From assembly GCA_022841665.1 (NCBI GenBank), contig JALHRB010000034.1, positions 1 to 39,960 of the forward strand: a DNA stretch of 39,960 bases, read 5' to 3'. Position 1 is the stretch's first letter. Every line of letters begins with the position of its first letter. This document shows positions 24,433-33,461 of this stretch, in pieces. The notes under the pieces are model-generated. The model saw only the letters and a program-made list of their open reading frames with translations. It had not been told where the DNA came from and did no database searches. Both the position numbers and the translations under genes were made by a program. The stretch comes from Pseudolabrys sp. (lineage in GTDB: Bacteria; Pseudomonadota; Alphaproteobacteria; Rhizobiales; Xanthobacteraceae).

Positions 24433-25170
24433 GTGCCCCGCTACAAGCTCACGATCGAATATGACGGCGCGCCCTTCTGCGGCTGGCAGATCCAGGCCGA
24501 CCAGCTCACGGTGCAGGGCGCACTCACCGCGGCGGTGGCCGCGCTCACCGGCGAGCACGTCTTGGTGCAAGGGGCGGGGCGGACGGATGCCGGCGTGCAC
24601 GCACGGGCCCAAGTCGCACATGTGGACCTCTCGCGCGACTGGGAGACCGACACCGTGCGCGACGCGCTCAACGCGCACTTGAGGCCGCACCCGGTGGCGG
24701 TGCTGGCGGCCGAGCGCGTGGCGGACGACTTCAACGCCCGCATGTCGGCCGTGAAGCGGCATTATATCTACCGCATTATCAACCGCCGCGCCGATCTCAC
24801 GCTCGATGCCGGCCATGCCTGGCGCATCCCGCGCCCGCTCGACGTGCCGGCGATGCACGCCGCCGCGCAACGCCTCACCGGCAAGCACGACTTCACGACG
24901 TTCCGCTCCACCGAGTGCCAGGCCGCCTCGCCGGTGAAGACGCTCGACCGGCTCGACGTCTCGCGCGAGGGCGACCAGGTGCTGGTGTACGCCTCGGCGC
25001 GCTCGTTCCTGCACAATCAGGTACGCTCGATGGTCGGCTCGCTCGTGCCGGTCGGCGACGGCAAATGGAGCGCCGACGATCTTGGCGCGGCGCTCGATGC
25101 GCGCGACCGCGCCGCCTGCGGGCAGGTGGCGCCGCCGGACGGGCTGTATCTGATGCGGGTGGATTACTGA
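24433..25170 (+). CDS. truA: tRNA pseudouridine(38-40) synthase TruA
   Basis: A 245-residue protein from a GTG at 24433 ([12 protein letters not shown]), with TTGAGG upstream; a TTG at 24418 would add five residues. The catalytic aspartate is D52 in [24 protein letters not shown] is the conserved C-terminal motif. It makes pseudouridine in the tRNA anticodon arm. It overlaps the convergent dapE end by 7 bases. Confidence 0.96.
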   Translation: MPRYKLTIEYDGAPFCGWQIQADQLTVQGALTAAVAALTGEHVLVQGAGRTDAGVHARAQVAHVDLSRDWETDTVRDALNAHLRPHPVAVLAAERVADDFNARMSAVKRHYIYRIINRRADLTLDAGHAWRIPRPLDVPAMHAAAQRLTGKHDFTTFRSTECQAASPVKTLDRLDVSREGDQVLVYASARSFLHNQVRSMVGSLVPVGDGKWSADDLGAALDARDRAACGQVAPPDGLYLMRVDY

Positions 25171-26336
25171 GCGAAGTAGCGATCGATGATCTTGCGGTAG
25201 ATCGTCGTCAGCGCGCGCAAGTCGCCGACCGGCACGCGTTCGTCGATCGCATGCATGGTCTGGCCGACCAGCCCGAACTCCACCACCGGGCAATGATGCG
25301 TGATGAAGCGCGCGTCCGACGTGCCGCCGGTGGTCGACAGCGCCGGCTTGCGCCCGGTGACCTCGGCCACCGCCTCCGCCACCAGCGCGGTGAACGGGCC
25401 GGGCTTGGTCACGAACACGCCGGCGTTCGACGGCTCCCACACGAATGAAAACGAGATCGTGCCGCCGGAAGCCTTGGCGGCGCGGGCCTCCAGCAGCGCC
25501 TTGAGCGACTCAAGCGTGTGGCAGTCGTTGAAGCGGACGTTGAAGCGCGCGCGCGCCTCGCCGGGAATGAGATTGACGGTCTTGTTGCCGACGTCGATCG
25601 TGGTGAATTCGAGGTTCGACGGCTGGAAGTTCGCATTGCCGGCGTCGAGCGGCTCGCTTTGCAAAGCGTCGATCAACTTCACCAGCCCGCGGATCGGGTT
25701 GATGCCGCGCTGCGGATAGGCCACATGCGCCTGCTTGCCGGTCACGATCAGATGGCCGTTGAGTGAGCCGCGCCGGCCGATCTTGATGGTGTCGCCAAGC
25801 TCGTCCTGGTTGCTCGGCTCGCCGAGGATGCAGTGGTCGAATTTCTCGCCGCGCGCGGCCGCCCAGGCCAGCAGCTTGGGCGTGCCGTTGACCGCGATGC
25901 TTTCTTCGTCGCCGGTGATGAGGAACGAGATCGAGCCGTTACCGTTTTTTTGCGGCTTGCCGCCATTGGCGGCGAGATGGTCGAGCACGGCGGCGACCGC
26001 GCAGGCGACGCCGCCCTTCATGTCGACCGCCCCGCGGCCGTATAGCTCGCCATTGGCGATTTCGCCCGAGAACGGCGCGTGCTTCCAGGCCTTCTCGTCG
26101 CCCGGCGGCACCACGTCGGTGTGGCCGGCGAAGACGAGATGCGGCGCTTCGGTGCCGATGCGCGCGTAGAAGTTCTCGACGTCGTCGGTACCCGGCTCGC
26201 TGAAGGTCATGCGGTGCACGGTGAAGCCCGCGCCCTTCAGCGTCTTTTCCAGGAACGCCAGCGCGCCGCCTTCCGCCGGCGTCACCGATGGGCAACGGAT
26301 GAGGTCGCGGGTCAGGGCGACGGGATCGGCGGACAT
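25164..26336 (-). CDS. dapE: Succinyl-diaminopimelate desuccinylase
   Basis: A 390-residue M20-family zinc amidohydrolase. Metal ligands are seen at H72 (GHTDVVP), D105 (GAVDMKGG) and E144/E145 (TGDEES), with the late histidine in FITHHCP. It frees L,L-diaminopimelate in lysine and cell-wall synthesis. Its ATG directly follows the hicA stop codon, with no spacer and only a weak AAGAAG upstream, so it is probably translated by coupling with hicA. dapD is the next core gene upstream. Confidence 0.96.
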   Translation of the reverse strand: MSADPVALTRDLIRCPSVTPAEGGALAFLEKTLKGAGFTVHRMTFSEPGTDDVENFYARIGTEAPHLVFAGHTDVVPPGDEKAWKHAPFSGEIANGELYGRGAVDMKGGVACAVAAVLDHLAANGGKPQKNGNGSISFLITGDEESIAVNGTPKLLAWAAARGEKFDHCILGEPSNQDELGDTIKIGRRGSLNGHLIVTGKQAHVAYPQRGINPIRGLVKLIDALQSEPLDAGNANFQPSNLEFTTIDVGNKTVNLIPGEARARFNVRFNDCHTLESLKALLEARAAKASGGTISFSFVWEPSNAGVFVTKPGPFTALVAEAVAEVTGRKPALSTTGGTSDARFITHHCPVVEFGLVGQTMHAIDERVPVGDLRALTTIYRKIIDRYFAQ

Positions 26337-26531
26337 TCAGAACTTCTTTTCGAGTCCGGCTTGTTTCAGCACTTCGTTGGCGGTGTGGCGAGACTTGGTT
26401 GAGCGGGGGACCGTTACCGACCGTTTGGTAGTTGGGTTCAACCAGATTTCGTGGCTACCTTTGCCAGATCTCGCGAAATGAAAACCGTTTGCGCGCAGAA
26501 CCGCAATCAACTCGCGGTAAAGGTCGGCCAT
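26337..26531 (-). CDS. hicA: HicA-type mRNA interferase toxin
   Basis: A 64-residue protein (MADLYRELIAVL). It has the HicA double-stranded-RNA-binding-like fold: a helix, then the motif RSGKGSHEIW with the catalytic histidine at 27, then RSVTVPRSTKSRHTANEVLKQ. HicA cuts mRNA. The ATG shares its A with the hicB stop (TGATG). Unlike the common hicA-hicB order, the antitoxin gene comes first here, as in other DUF1902 pairs. The gene ends directly at the dapE start. Confidence 0.9.
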   Translation of the reverse strand: MADLYRELIAVLRANGFHFARSGKGSHEIWLNPTTKRSVTVPRSTKSRHTANEVLKQAGLEKKF

Positions 26532-26758
26532 CAAGCACCCGCGAGGTCAAGGTGCTCTTCGGCTTTGAAAGTGAGTGAAAGCTGCTGGTGAGGCTGACCC
26601 GATAATTCCATCAGGTCGGGCAGTACGAGCCGAACCTCGTCGATCATCCCCGGCCACGAATCGGCCTCGACCACGAGGCCGGGCACGTCCGTGCTGGTCG
26701 CGATCCAAACGCTGGCTTCGCCGTCCCAACGGGCCTGAATATTGATGTCGCGGCTCAT
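26531..26758 (-). CDS. hicB: HicB-like antitoxin, DUF1902 type
   Basis: A 75-residue protein. IQARWDGEASVWIATSTDVPGLVVEA and the later VLPDLMELSGQ are the DUF1902/HicB partial RNase-H-like pattern. No added DNA-binding domain is present, so self-regulation may need another route. It lies 31 bases after dapD and overlaps hicA by one base. Confidence 0.85.
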   Translation of the reverse strand: MSRDINIQARWDGEASVWIATSTDVPGLVVEADSWPGMIDEVRLVLPDLMELSGQPHQQLSLTFKAEEHLDLAGA

Positions 26759-26789
26759 GTTGCTAGAATCGGCCGGTTAGAGGCCGGGG

Positions 26790-27635
26790 TCAATCCCTCA
26801 GCAGCTCATTGATGCTGGTCTTGGAGCGGGTGCGCTCGTCGACGCGCTTGACGATGACGGCGCAATAGAGGTTCGGGCCCGGCTCGCCGTTCGGCATCGG
26901 CTTGCCCGGCATGGTGCCCGACACGACGACGGAATAGGGCGGGACTTCGCCGTACATCACCTTGCCGCTCTCGCGGTCGACGATCTTGGTCGATTGGCCG
27001 AGATAGACGCCCATGCCGAGCACGGTGCCCTCGCGCACGATCACACCTTCGACCACTTCCGAACGCGCGCCGATGAAGCAGTTGTCCTCGATGATGACCG
27101 GACCGGCCTGCAACGGCTCCAGCACGCCGCCGATGCCGACGCCGCCCGACAGGTGCACGTTCTTGCCGATCTGCGCGCAGGAGCCGACGGTCGCCCAGGT
27201 GTCGACCATGGTGCCGCTGTCGACGCGGGCGCCGAGATTGACGAAGGACGGCATCAGCACGACGCCCGGCGCGATGAAGGCCGACTTGCGCACCACGCAG
27301 CCGGGCACGGCGCGGAAGCCTTCCTTACGGAAGCGCGCGGCGCTCCAGCCCTTGAACTTGGAATCGACCTTGTCCCACCACTTGGCGCCGCCGGGGCCGC
27401 CCGGAATTGCGCTCATGTCGTTGAGGCGGAACGAGAGCAGCACGGCCTTCTTCAGCCACTGGTTGACGTGCCAGCTGCCGTCGGCCTGCTTTTCGGCGAC
27501 GCGCGCCTTGCCGCCGTCGAGCAGGCCGAGGGCGGTGTCGACCGCCTTGCGCACGGCGCCCTTGGTCTTGGGGCCGATCTTGTCGCGGCCTTCGAAGGTC
27601 TCGTCGATGGTTTTGGCGAGTTTGTCGTTGGACAT
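26790..27635 (-). CDS. dapD: Tetrahydrodipicolinate N-succinyltransferase
   Basis: A 281-residue protein from ATG 27635 ([14 protein letters not shown]), the usual DapD length. After an N-terminal helical domain comes a left-handed beta-helix of hexapeptide repeats (about 110-235: [51 protein letters not shown]). It succinylates tetrahydrodipicolinate with succinyl-CoA in the lysine/DAP pathway. It is upstream of hicBA and dapE on the same strand. Confidence 0.96.
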   Translation of the reverse strand: MSNDKLAKTIDETFEGRDKIGPKTKGAVRKAVDTALGLLDGGKARVAEKQADGSWHVNQWLKKAVLLSFRLNDMSAIPGGPGGAKWWDKVDSKFKGWSAARFRKEGFRAVPGCVVRKSAFIAPGVVLMPSFVNLGARVDSGTMVDTWATVGSCAQIGKNVHLSGGVGIGGVLEPLQAGPVIIEDNCFIGARSEVVEGVIVREGTVLGMGVYLGQSTKIVDRESGKVMYGEVPPYSVVVSGTMPGKPMPNGEPGPNLYCAVIVKRVDERTRSKTSINELLRD

Positions 27636-27736
27636 GGCAATCCCGGAATGTGGTCGGCTGCGGTTTGTCGGGGGCGGGGCAGGGGATGTCAAGCCGACGC
27701 CGGTGGGGTAAGGTCGCGGCCTGGAATGAGGAACGC

Positions 27737-28363
27737 ATGACCCACAAAACGAACTTCTCGCTTACAATCATTGCCGCGGCCGTCCTGTCCGCCGGGCCGG
27801 CCTTCGCCCATCACCCCATGGGCGGCACGTTGCCGGCGACCCTCGCCGACGGCTTTCTGTCCGGTCTCGGTCATCCGGTCATCGGCCTCGACCATTTCGC
27901 CGCGGTGGTAGCGGTCGGCTGCCTCGCAGCCGCCCACCGGGCCGGCGTGGCGCTGACCTTAGGCTTCGTCGTCGCGATGATGGCCGGCGTCGGCCTGCAT
28001 GTGCAGGGCGCGACCGTGCCTGGCGCCGAACTTCTGGTGGCGGGCTCGGTGATCGCGCTCGGCGCGCTTATGCTGCGCGAGCGGCAGATGCCGCTCGTGG
28101 CCGCGCTGGCGCTGTTCGCCGTTGCCGGTTTCGTCCATGGCTATGCCTTGGGCGAATCGATCGTCGGCGCCGAACGCACGCCGCTCTTTGCCTATCTCGC
28201 GGGGCTCGCCGTGATCCAGACGGCCATCGCGCTCGCCGCCATGAACGTCGCGCGCCTGCTCACGCGGCGCGGCAGCGGCGGCCTGCGTCTGCGCCTGCTC
28301 GGCGCCGGCATCGCCGGTATCGGGCTCGCCATCTTCGTTCAGCAGATCATGCCGGCGGCGTGA
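27737..28363 (+). CDS. HupE/UreJ-family membrane protein (metal permease)
   Basis: A 208-residue protein from ATG 27737, with GAGG upstream. A signal peptide ends at about A24 (PAFA), followed by the family's HHPMGG and [19 protein letters not shown] motifs and six or so membrane helices. HupE/UreJ proteins move nickel or cobalt. No hydrogenase or urease genes are in the window, so the metal is not fixed by context. It overlaps the convergent HAD gene by 17 bases. Confidence 0.88.
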   Translation: MTHKTNFSLTIIAAAVLSAGPAFAHHPMGGTLPATLADGFLSGLGHPVIGLDHFAAVVAVGCLAAAHRAGVALTLGFVVAMMAGVGLHVQGATVPGAELLVAGSVIALGALMLRERQMPLVAALALFAVAGFVHGYALGESIVGAERTPLFAYLAGLAVIQTAIALAAMNVARLLTRRGSGGLRLRLLGAGIAGIGLAIFVQQIMPAA

Positions 28364-29132
28364 GCGCGCGCGTCTCGATAATCCGCTCGAGAAATCCGGT
28401 GAGGTCGTCGGTCAGATGATCGACATGGGGGGCGTCCTGGCCCTCGAGTTCCCAGGCCTCGCGCACAATGATGCGCTGGCCTTCCGGCACGACGAGCACC
28501 GTGGTCATGCCGAGGGTGTGCGGCACCTCGAGGTTGCGCGCGAGGTCCTCGAACATCGCCGCCTTTTGCGGATCGACGCCGTGCCGCTTGAGGAAGCGCG
28601 CGTAGACCTGCGGCAGCGGCTTGGGATCGAGGTCGGCCGCCGCGATGTCGAACACGTCCTCGAAGTGACGGTCGATCTCCAGCCGCTTCATCACCGCCTC
28701 GGCGTGCTTGCGCGTGCCGTTGGTGAGGATGAGCTTGCGGCCGGGCAGCTTCTCCAGCGCGTCGCCGAGCGCGGCATTCGGCACCAGCGGCGAATGGTCG
28801 ATCGCGTGCACGAATTCGAGATAGTCGTCCGGGCTCATGCCGTGCTCGGCCATCAGCCCGCGCATGGTGGTGCCGTAGCGCTTGTAATAGTCCTTCTGCA
28901 GGCGGAAGGCCTCGTCCTTCGGCACTTTCAGGAAATCGGCGACGAAGGTGCGGATGCGCTCGTCCACCTGCTGCCAGAGGTTCAGGTGATGAGGATAGAG
29001 CGTGTTGTCGAGATCGAAGACCCAGGTCTCGACGTGGTTGAACGTGCGCGGCGCCGAGCGATCTTCCCTCTCCCCGCTTGCGGGGAGAGGGTGGCCGGAG
29101 CGAAGCGGAGGCCGGGTGAGGGGCGTTCTCAC
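28347..29132 (-). CDS. HAD-family pyrimidine 5'-nucleotidase-like phosphatase
   Basis: The HAD body starts VETWVFDLDNTLYPHHLN (motif I DLDNT), with motif II LILTNGT, a lysine in DPKPLPQVY and motif III MFEDLARN. This is the SDT1/PPM-type pyrimidine nucleotidase group next to argB/dap genes in many rhizobia. The only in-frame start codon upstream of the body is a GTG at 29132, which gives 261 residues; the first 23 or so (RTPLTRPPLRSGHPLPASGE) are translated palindromic repeat. There is no clear ribosome site. The true N-terminus is therefore uncertain and the start may be lost or unusual. Confidence 0.82.
   Translation of the reverse strand: MRTPLTRPPLRSGHPLPASGEREDRSAPRTFNHVETWVFDLDNTLYPHHLNLWQQVDERIRTFVADFLKVPKDEAFRLQKDYYKRYGTTMRGLMAEHGMSPDDYLEFVHAIDHSPLVPNAALGDALEKLPGRKLILTNGTRKHAEAVMKRLEIDRHFEDVFDIAAADLDPKPLPQVYARFLKRHGVDPQKAAMFEDLARNLEVPHTLGMTTVLVVPEGQRIIVREAWELEGQDAPHVDHLTDDLTGFLERIIETRALTPPA
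29064..29123 (-). repeat. Palindromic repeat, left copy
   Basis: Same element as at 14415-14572, in minus sense, with the CCCTCTCCCC/GGGGAGAGGG hairpin at 29066-29091 and the GTGAGGGG end at 29116-29123. It overlaps the apparent 5' end of the HAD gene. Confidence 0.85.
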
Positions 29133-29214
29133 GAGGCAGACGACCGAAGGGTTTTAAAGATGGTGCTCAATACACCCTCGTAAGTTCCGAGTAAATTTCT
29201 TGCCGCATGATGTG

Positions 29215-29433
29215 TCACGATTTGGGTTGTGCCTCAGTTTTAATTTGTTTTTCTGGTAGAAGTTCTTTGCATCCGTCGTGATAGCAGAACCATGCCGCTC
29301 CAGTGAACCGGTCTATCATGACCGTGTAGCCCGGATACTGACCCGCAGCTACAGCGACTATTGAATAGCGCCCCCCGACAATAAACGCTGCGACGATGAT
29401 CGCCGATGCCAATATCCACCATCCTTTATTCAC
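29215..29433 (-). CDS. Small orphan membrane protein, 72 aa
   Basis: A GTG start at 29433 is preceded by GGGAGG with 6 bases between, a strong site; longer starts are less likely. The protein MNKGWWILASAII... has one membrane helix (about 5-28) and a short tail with YTVMIDRFTGAAWFCYHDGC (C50, C55), ending in a polar stretch. I do not recognise the family; the DRFTG...C pattern recalls small rhizobial exported proteins. Base composition is visibly less GC-rich than in neighbours, and the gene lies between two inverted repeat copies, both signs of transfer. Confidence 0.65.
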   Translation of the reverse strand: MNKGWWILASAIIVAAFIVGGRYSIVAVAAGQYPGYTVMIDRFTGAAWFCYHDGCKELLPEKQIKTEAQPKS

Positions 29434-29502
29434 TAGCGCCTCCCTTTTTTTGGGGGCCTCTTTCACCGGTTGAGCGAGTATTCGATTTTGATCCCGCGGA
29501 TG

Positions 29503-29582
29503 CCCCTCACCCGGCTCGCCGCCTTCGCGCTCTGCGCTTCGGCGCGCTCGCCACCCTCTCCCCGTAAAGAACGGGGAGAGGG
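29503..29582 (+). repeat. Palindromic repeat, right copy
   Basis: Same element, in plus sense, with the CCCCTCAC end at 29503-29510 and the hairpin CCCTCTCCCCG/CGGGGAGAGGG at the right end. With the copy at 29064 it frames 379 bases holding the small orphan gene. Confidence 0.85.
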
Positions 29583-29586
29583 TAAC

Positions 29587-30573
29587 TCACGGTTCCTTGA
29601 AGCGCAGCGTGGTTGTTGGCTGTGCGGCGAGATCGATGAGCGCAAAACCGGCGGAATTCAGGCCGCGGCCGGCGCAGTCTTTGTGGTCGGACAATTCGAA
29701 GCGGCCGTCGCGCGTGCAGAGCGCCACGGTGCCACCCCAGAACAGTGCGGACGTGCCACGCTGGACGACGCGCCCGCTGCCGTCGACGGCCTCGGCATAG
29801 CTGTAGAGCCGCTGCGGGCCCCCGCGCAGGTCCGGCCGCACGCATTGCCCGGCCGGCACGCGATACCAGCCGCGCGTCACGATCGCGCCCATCTCCACGA
29901 TGCCGAGCGAAGCCATGACCGTATGTGGGGTGTCGTTGCACCAGGAAAAGCCGGCACCTTCCGGGCTGGTCGCGGCCGCCACCAGCGCGTCGAAGAACTC
30001 CGGCTTGGCCACCGCGTCGGCCGGCAGCTTGCGGTCGCGCAGGAACCTGGCGAGCGCGCTTTGCGTCTTGCCGCCGTCGATGCCGTCGATCGGATTGGCA
30101 TCGTAGCCGGCGATGGTGAGGAGGCGCTGGATGCCCGCGAGCCGCGCCTGCGCGTCGTTGTACTCGGCCTCCTCGGCCAGATAGACCACCGGCCCCTGAT
30201 CCTGCTCGGACGGCTGCGCCGCGCTGAAGCGGGCCTGCTGGCTCACCGGGCAGCCGCGGGCATTGGCAATCTCGAAGGCGCCCTCGCGCACGCAGAACTC
30301 GGCGTGGCCGCTCTGCGGCAGCGGCGCCGAGCCGTAGATCTCGGGCGTGCGCGCGTGCAGGTAGACCATGTCGGCATTGGCCGCACCGGCCACGACTTTG
30401 AGGCACTGCCCGGGGTCGGTGCGGAACCAGCCGCGCGTTTCCACATTGGGACGCCGCTCCAGCCCGATGGCGGCCTCCATGCGATAGCTGGTGCGGTTGC
30501 ACAAGGTCAGGTCGGCGTGCGCGGGCAGGGCCGCGCCCGCGACGATCAGCCCGAGGATCAGCCGGCGAATCAT
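29587..30573 (-). CDS. Exported protein with two DUF1036 domains
   Basis: A 328-residue protein with a signal peptide (about 1-20, cleavage after AHA). A DUF1036 domain is at about 21-110 (LTLCNRTSYRMEAAIGLE ... GWFRTDPGQCLKVV) and a second at about 205-305 (SWCNDTPHTVMASLGIVE ... GWYRVPAGQCVRPD). Between them is a peptidoglycan-binding-like repeat (about 140-185: IQRLLTIAGYDANPIDGIDG). A periplasmic, wall-associated role is likely; the biochemical function of DUF1036 is not known. Confidence 0.88.
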   Translation of the reverse strand: MIRRLILGLIVAGAALPAHADLTLCNRTSYRMEAAIGLERRPNVETRGWFRTDPGQCLKVVAGAANADMVYLHARTPEIYGSAPLPQSGHAEFCVREGAFEIANARGCPVSQQARFSAAQPSEQDQGPVVYLAEEAEYNDAQARLAGIQRLLTIAGYDANPIDGIDGGKTQSALARFLRDRKLPADAVAKPEFFDALVAAATSPEGAGFSWCNDTPHTVMASLGIVEMGAIVTRGWYRVPAGQCVRPDLRGGPQRLYSYAEAVDGSGRVVQRGTSALFWGGTVALCTRDGRFELSDHKDCAGRGLNSAGFALIDLAAQPTTTLRFKEP

Positions 30574-30604
30574 GCCCGCGATGCTAGCGGAGCCTCACTA
30601 ACTG

Positions 30605-30743
30605 GTCATTCCGGGGCGCCGCGTGAGCGGCGAACCCGGAATCCAGAGCAGCACGACGGATTGACCTTTTGGCTCTGGATTCCGGGTCCGGCCCCCATCG
30701 GGCCGCGCTTCGCGCGGACCCGTTGGGGCCGTCCCGGAATGAC
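30605..30743. repeat. Palindromic intergenic repeat (GTCATTCC ends)
   Basis: GTCATTCCGGGGCGC...GGAATCCAGAGC and GCTCTGGATTCCGGG...CCCGGAATGAC are inverted arms around a 22-base centre (30650-30671). It fills the gap between argB and the DUF1036 gene. Confidence 0.85.
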
Positions 30744-30756
30744 AGTGTTTACAGCG

Positions 30757-31641
30757 TTACCGGTGCACCAGCGTGCCGAGGCCGTGGTCGGTGAGCAATT
30801 CGAGCAGCACCGCGTGCGGCACCTTGCCGTCCATGATGACGACGCCCTCGACACCCTGGTCGAGCGCGTAGATGCAGGTCTCGACCTTCGGAATCATGCC
30901 GCCGGAAATGGTGCCGTCGGCGATCAGCTTGCGCGCGTCGGCAACCGACAGGTCGGGGATCAGCTTCTTCGACTTGTCGAGGACGCCCGGCACGTCGGTG
31001 AGCAGCAGCAGGCGCTTGGCCTTGAGCGCGCCGGCAATCGCCCCCGCGAAGGTATCGGCGTTGACGTTGAAGGTGCCGCCGGTGGCGGACGCGGCGACCG
31101 GCGCCAGCACCGGGATCAGTTCCTTGCCGAGCACATGGTTGAGCACGGTGAGGTCGACCTTGTCCGGCTCGCCGACGTAGCCGAGATCGACCACCTTCTC
31201 GATGTTGGAGTCGGGGTCGACCACGGTGCGGGTGACCTTCTTGGCCTGCACCATGTTGCCGTCCTTGCCGCACAGGCCGATGGCCTTGCCGCCGGCGGCG
31301 TTGATGTAACCGACGATCTGCTTGTTGATCGAGCCGGCCAGCACCATTTCGACGATCTCGACGGTGGCCGCGTCGGTGACGCGCAGGCCGGCCGCGAATT
31401 CCGACTTGATGCCGAGCTTCTTGAGCATGGCCGCGATCTGCGGGCCGCCGCCGTGCACGACCACCGGATTGATGGCCGCCTGCTCGAGCAGCACGATGTC
31501 GCGGGCGAAATCGCGCGCGGTCTGCTCCTCGCCCATGGCGTGGCCGCCGTATTTCACCACGACGATCTCCTCGTCGTAGCGCTGCATGTGGGGCAGCGCC
31601 TCGGACAGGATGCGTGCCTGCTCTTGCGGGTCGGTGCTCAT
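30757..31641 (-). CDS. argB: Acetylglutamate kinase
   Basis: A 294-residue amino-acid-kinase-family protein. Active-site motifs are VVKYGGHAM (K30), [10 protein letters not shown] (63-70), LSLxDxPGV-like [10 protein letters not shown] and later [10 protein letters not shown]. It phosphorylates N-acetylglutamate in arginine synthesis. In relatives argB follows engB closely; here six other genes lie between them. Confidence 0.97.
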   Translation of the reverse strand: MSTDPQEQARILSEALPHMQRYDEEIVVVKYGGHAMGEEQTARDFARDIVLLEQAAINPVVVHGGGPQIAAMLKKLGIKSEFAAGLRVTDAATVEIVEMVLAGSINKQIVGYINAAGGKAIGLCGKDGNMVQAKKVTRTVVDPDSNIEKVVDLGYVGEPDKVDLTVLNHVLGKELIPVLAPVAASATGGTFNVNADTFAGAIAGALKAKRLLLLTDVPGVLDKSKKLIPDLSVADARKLIADGTISGGMIPKVETCIYALDQGVEGVVIMDGKVPHAVLLELLTDHGLGTLVHR

Positions 31642-31703
31642 GACGGCTCTCGCGTGAAAGGTGGCGCCCTTTTAGCGGGGCGCGCCGCGCGGCGGAAGGG
31701 CTT

Positions 31704-32069
31704 TCAGGCGCTGCGCAGCGCCAGGAGCGCGGCCGCGGCCAGAACCAGCCAGCTCACGATCTGGATGGTGCCGCCGGCCGGCGCCGCGAAGGGGAACAGG
31801 CGATGGCCGAGATAGGCCCGCGCCGCCACGTCGGCCGCGAACAATGACGCCCCGATGACGAAGCCCCACAGCGCCAGCGTGCCGATCGGCCGCGTCAGCA
31901 GCCCGGCGCGCGCGGCGGCGACGCCGGCGACGATGGCCGCGGCGTGCAGCAGCAGGAGATAGCCGGCGCTGTCGAGCCCGGAGCTCGGCTTTCCATGCGC
32001 GCCGGCGGCGGCGAGCATGACGCCGGCGGCGCCCATGAGACCGGCGAGGGCGATGAGGAGGTGGTCCAT
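31704..32069 (-). CDS. DUF423-family small membrane protein
   Basis: A 121-residue protein from ATG 32069 (MDHLLIALAGLMGAAGVMLAAAGAHGK). Four hydrophobic segments and the early GAH motif match the DUF423 (YwdK/YgdD-like) family of unknown function. It lies between the monooxygenase and argB on the same strand, 31 bases after the former. Confidence 0.85.
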   Translation of the reverse strand: MDHLLIALAGLMGAAGVMLAAAGAHGKPSSGLDSAGYLLLLHAAAIVAGVAAARAGLLTRPIGTLALWGFVIGASLFAADVAARAYLGHRLFPFAAPAGGTIQIVSWLVLAAAALLALRSA

Positions 32070-32100
32070 GACACAATCATACAGGAATGTGTCGCGCGCG

Positions 32101-33288
32101 CTATGAGGCCAGCGCCAACGCAGCGGCTTCCGCCTGCGGCACAACGTCGAAGTCGTACAGCTTTTTGCGGAAGTTGGCGTGCGCCTGGATTTCGGCGTCG
32201 CGCTTGGCGAGGTCGGCATAGAGCGAATCGTAACGCAACCCGTTCGCGCGCGCCCCCGACTGCACCTGCGCCACCCGCTCGCGCCGCAGGTTCTCATAGG
32301 CCTGCAGCGCCGCCGGCGCATGCTTGCGGTCGCTGCGGGCCAAAATGGTCGCCAGCGCCATGCCGTCCTCGATCGACTGGTTGGCGCCCTGGCCGAGATG
32401 CGGGAGCATCGCGTGCGCCGCGTCGCCGAGCAGGGTCAAGCGGCCCTTGGTCCAGACCGGCAGCGGGTCGCGGTCGTAGAGGCCCCAGCGGAACGTGGTC
32501 TGCACCTGCGCGAGGATTTTACCGACCGGCGCGGCCCAGCCTTCGAATTCGCGGCGCAGTTCGTCGGGGTCGCCCGGCTGCGACCACGATTCCTTCAGCG
32601 CCTCGTCCGCCGGCACGAAGCCGACGAAGTTGATGAGCGTGCCGGCGCGCAGCGGAAAGGTGAGGAAGTGCTTGCCCTTGCCGAGCCACATCTGCCAGGC
32701 GTCGTTCGGCCAATCCGGAATCTGCGCGTGCGGCACGGTGCCACGATAGGCGATCGAGCCGGAGTAGACGCGGTCGGACGGCGGGAACACGAAAGGCCGC
32801 AGTTCGGAGTGGATGCCGTCGCAGCCGATGACGACGTCGCCCTCGGCGGTGGCGCCGTTGGCGAAAGTCACGCGCGCCGTGTCGCCGCTCTGCGCAAAGC
32901 CGGTGGCCCGGTGGCCGGAGTTGACGACGCCGGCCGTTAGCGACGCGGCGAGGAATTCGACGATGTCGGCGCGGTGCATGCCGAAGGTCGCGTTCCAGCC
33001 GGACGAGTCCGTGACCTGCACCGGCGCGATCGGCGTGCCGTCGGCGCGGAAATAGCGCGACGCCGTGCCGACGCGCGCGCCGTACTTCTCCACCGCCGGG
33101 CCCAGGCCCACCCGCACCAGGTGCCGCACGCTGTTGGGCGTCAGGTAGACGCCGGCGCCTACCTCGCCGAGCGCGGGCGCCTGCTCGTAGACCGACACTT
33201 TGATGCCTTGCGCAATCAGCGCCTTGGCGGCGAACAAGCCGCCGATGCCGCCGCCGACGATCACGACGTTCAGGTTCGAATCCGCCAT
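32101..33288 (-). CDS. FAD-dependent monooxygenase (salicylate/hydroxybenzoate hydroxylase-like)
   Basis: A 395-residue flavoprotein of the PHBH class. It has the nucleotide-binding motif VGGGIGGLFAAKAL at 11-24 with E35 closing the Rossmann fold, the DG motif VIGCDGIHS at 153-161 and the GD motif GDAAHAMLPHLGQGAN at 288-303. Such enzymes hydroxylate aromatic acids with NAD(P)H and oxygen. The substrate is not certain. A Bug-type receptor gene diverges from it, a common pairing in aromatic or carboxylate use. Confidence 0.9.
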   Translation of the reverse strand: MADSNLNVVIVGGGIGGLFAAKALIAQGIKVSVYEQAPALGEVGAGVYLTPNSVRHLVRVGLGPAVEKYGARVGTASRYFRADGTPIAPVQVTDSSGWNATFGMHRADIVEFLAASLTAGVVNSGHRATGFAQSGDTARVTFANGATAEGDVVIGCDGIHSELRPFVFPPSDRVYSGSIAYRGTVPHAQIPDWPNDAWQMWLGKGKHFLTFPLRAGTLINFVGFVPADEALKESWSQPGDPDELRREFEGWAAPVGKILAQVQTTFRWGLYDRDPLPVWTKGRLTLLGDAAHAMLPHLGQGANQSIEDGMALATILARSDRKHAPAALQAYENLRRERVAQVQSGARANGLRYDSLYADLAKRDAEIQAHANFRKKLYDFDVVPQAEAAALALAS

Positions 33289-33461
33289 CCCGGCACCTGT
33301 GCTCGCACGTCTTTCTCTTGGGCTTTCAAACTACGCCCTGGCGGGGCAAAATCCAATCGGCCGCGGGCTTGCGGCTGATATGACGCGCGAAGCCGTGTTA
33401 TATCCTCAGGTAGGGTCGCGCCGCGTCAACAAGCGACCCGGATAAATCGGGGGGACCTTCG
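33289..33461. promoter_or_regulatory. Divergent gap between monooxygenase and Bug receptor
   Basis: These 173 bases must hold both promoters. The run GTTATATCCTCAGG near 33398 is the most promoter-like AT patch for the plus strand; a GGGGGGACC ribosome site precedes the receptor gene. No operator was identified. Confidence 0.35.

Noticed and set aside
29470-31815. 781-codon open frame on the plus strand
   Set aside because: It is antisense to the DUF1036 gene and argB, both recognised families, and its product is low-complexity Arg/His/Gly-rich sequence typical of shadow frames in GC-rich DNA.
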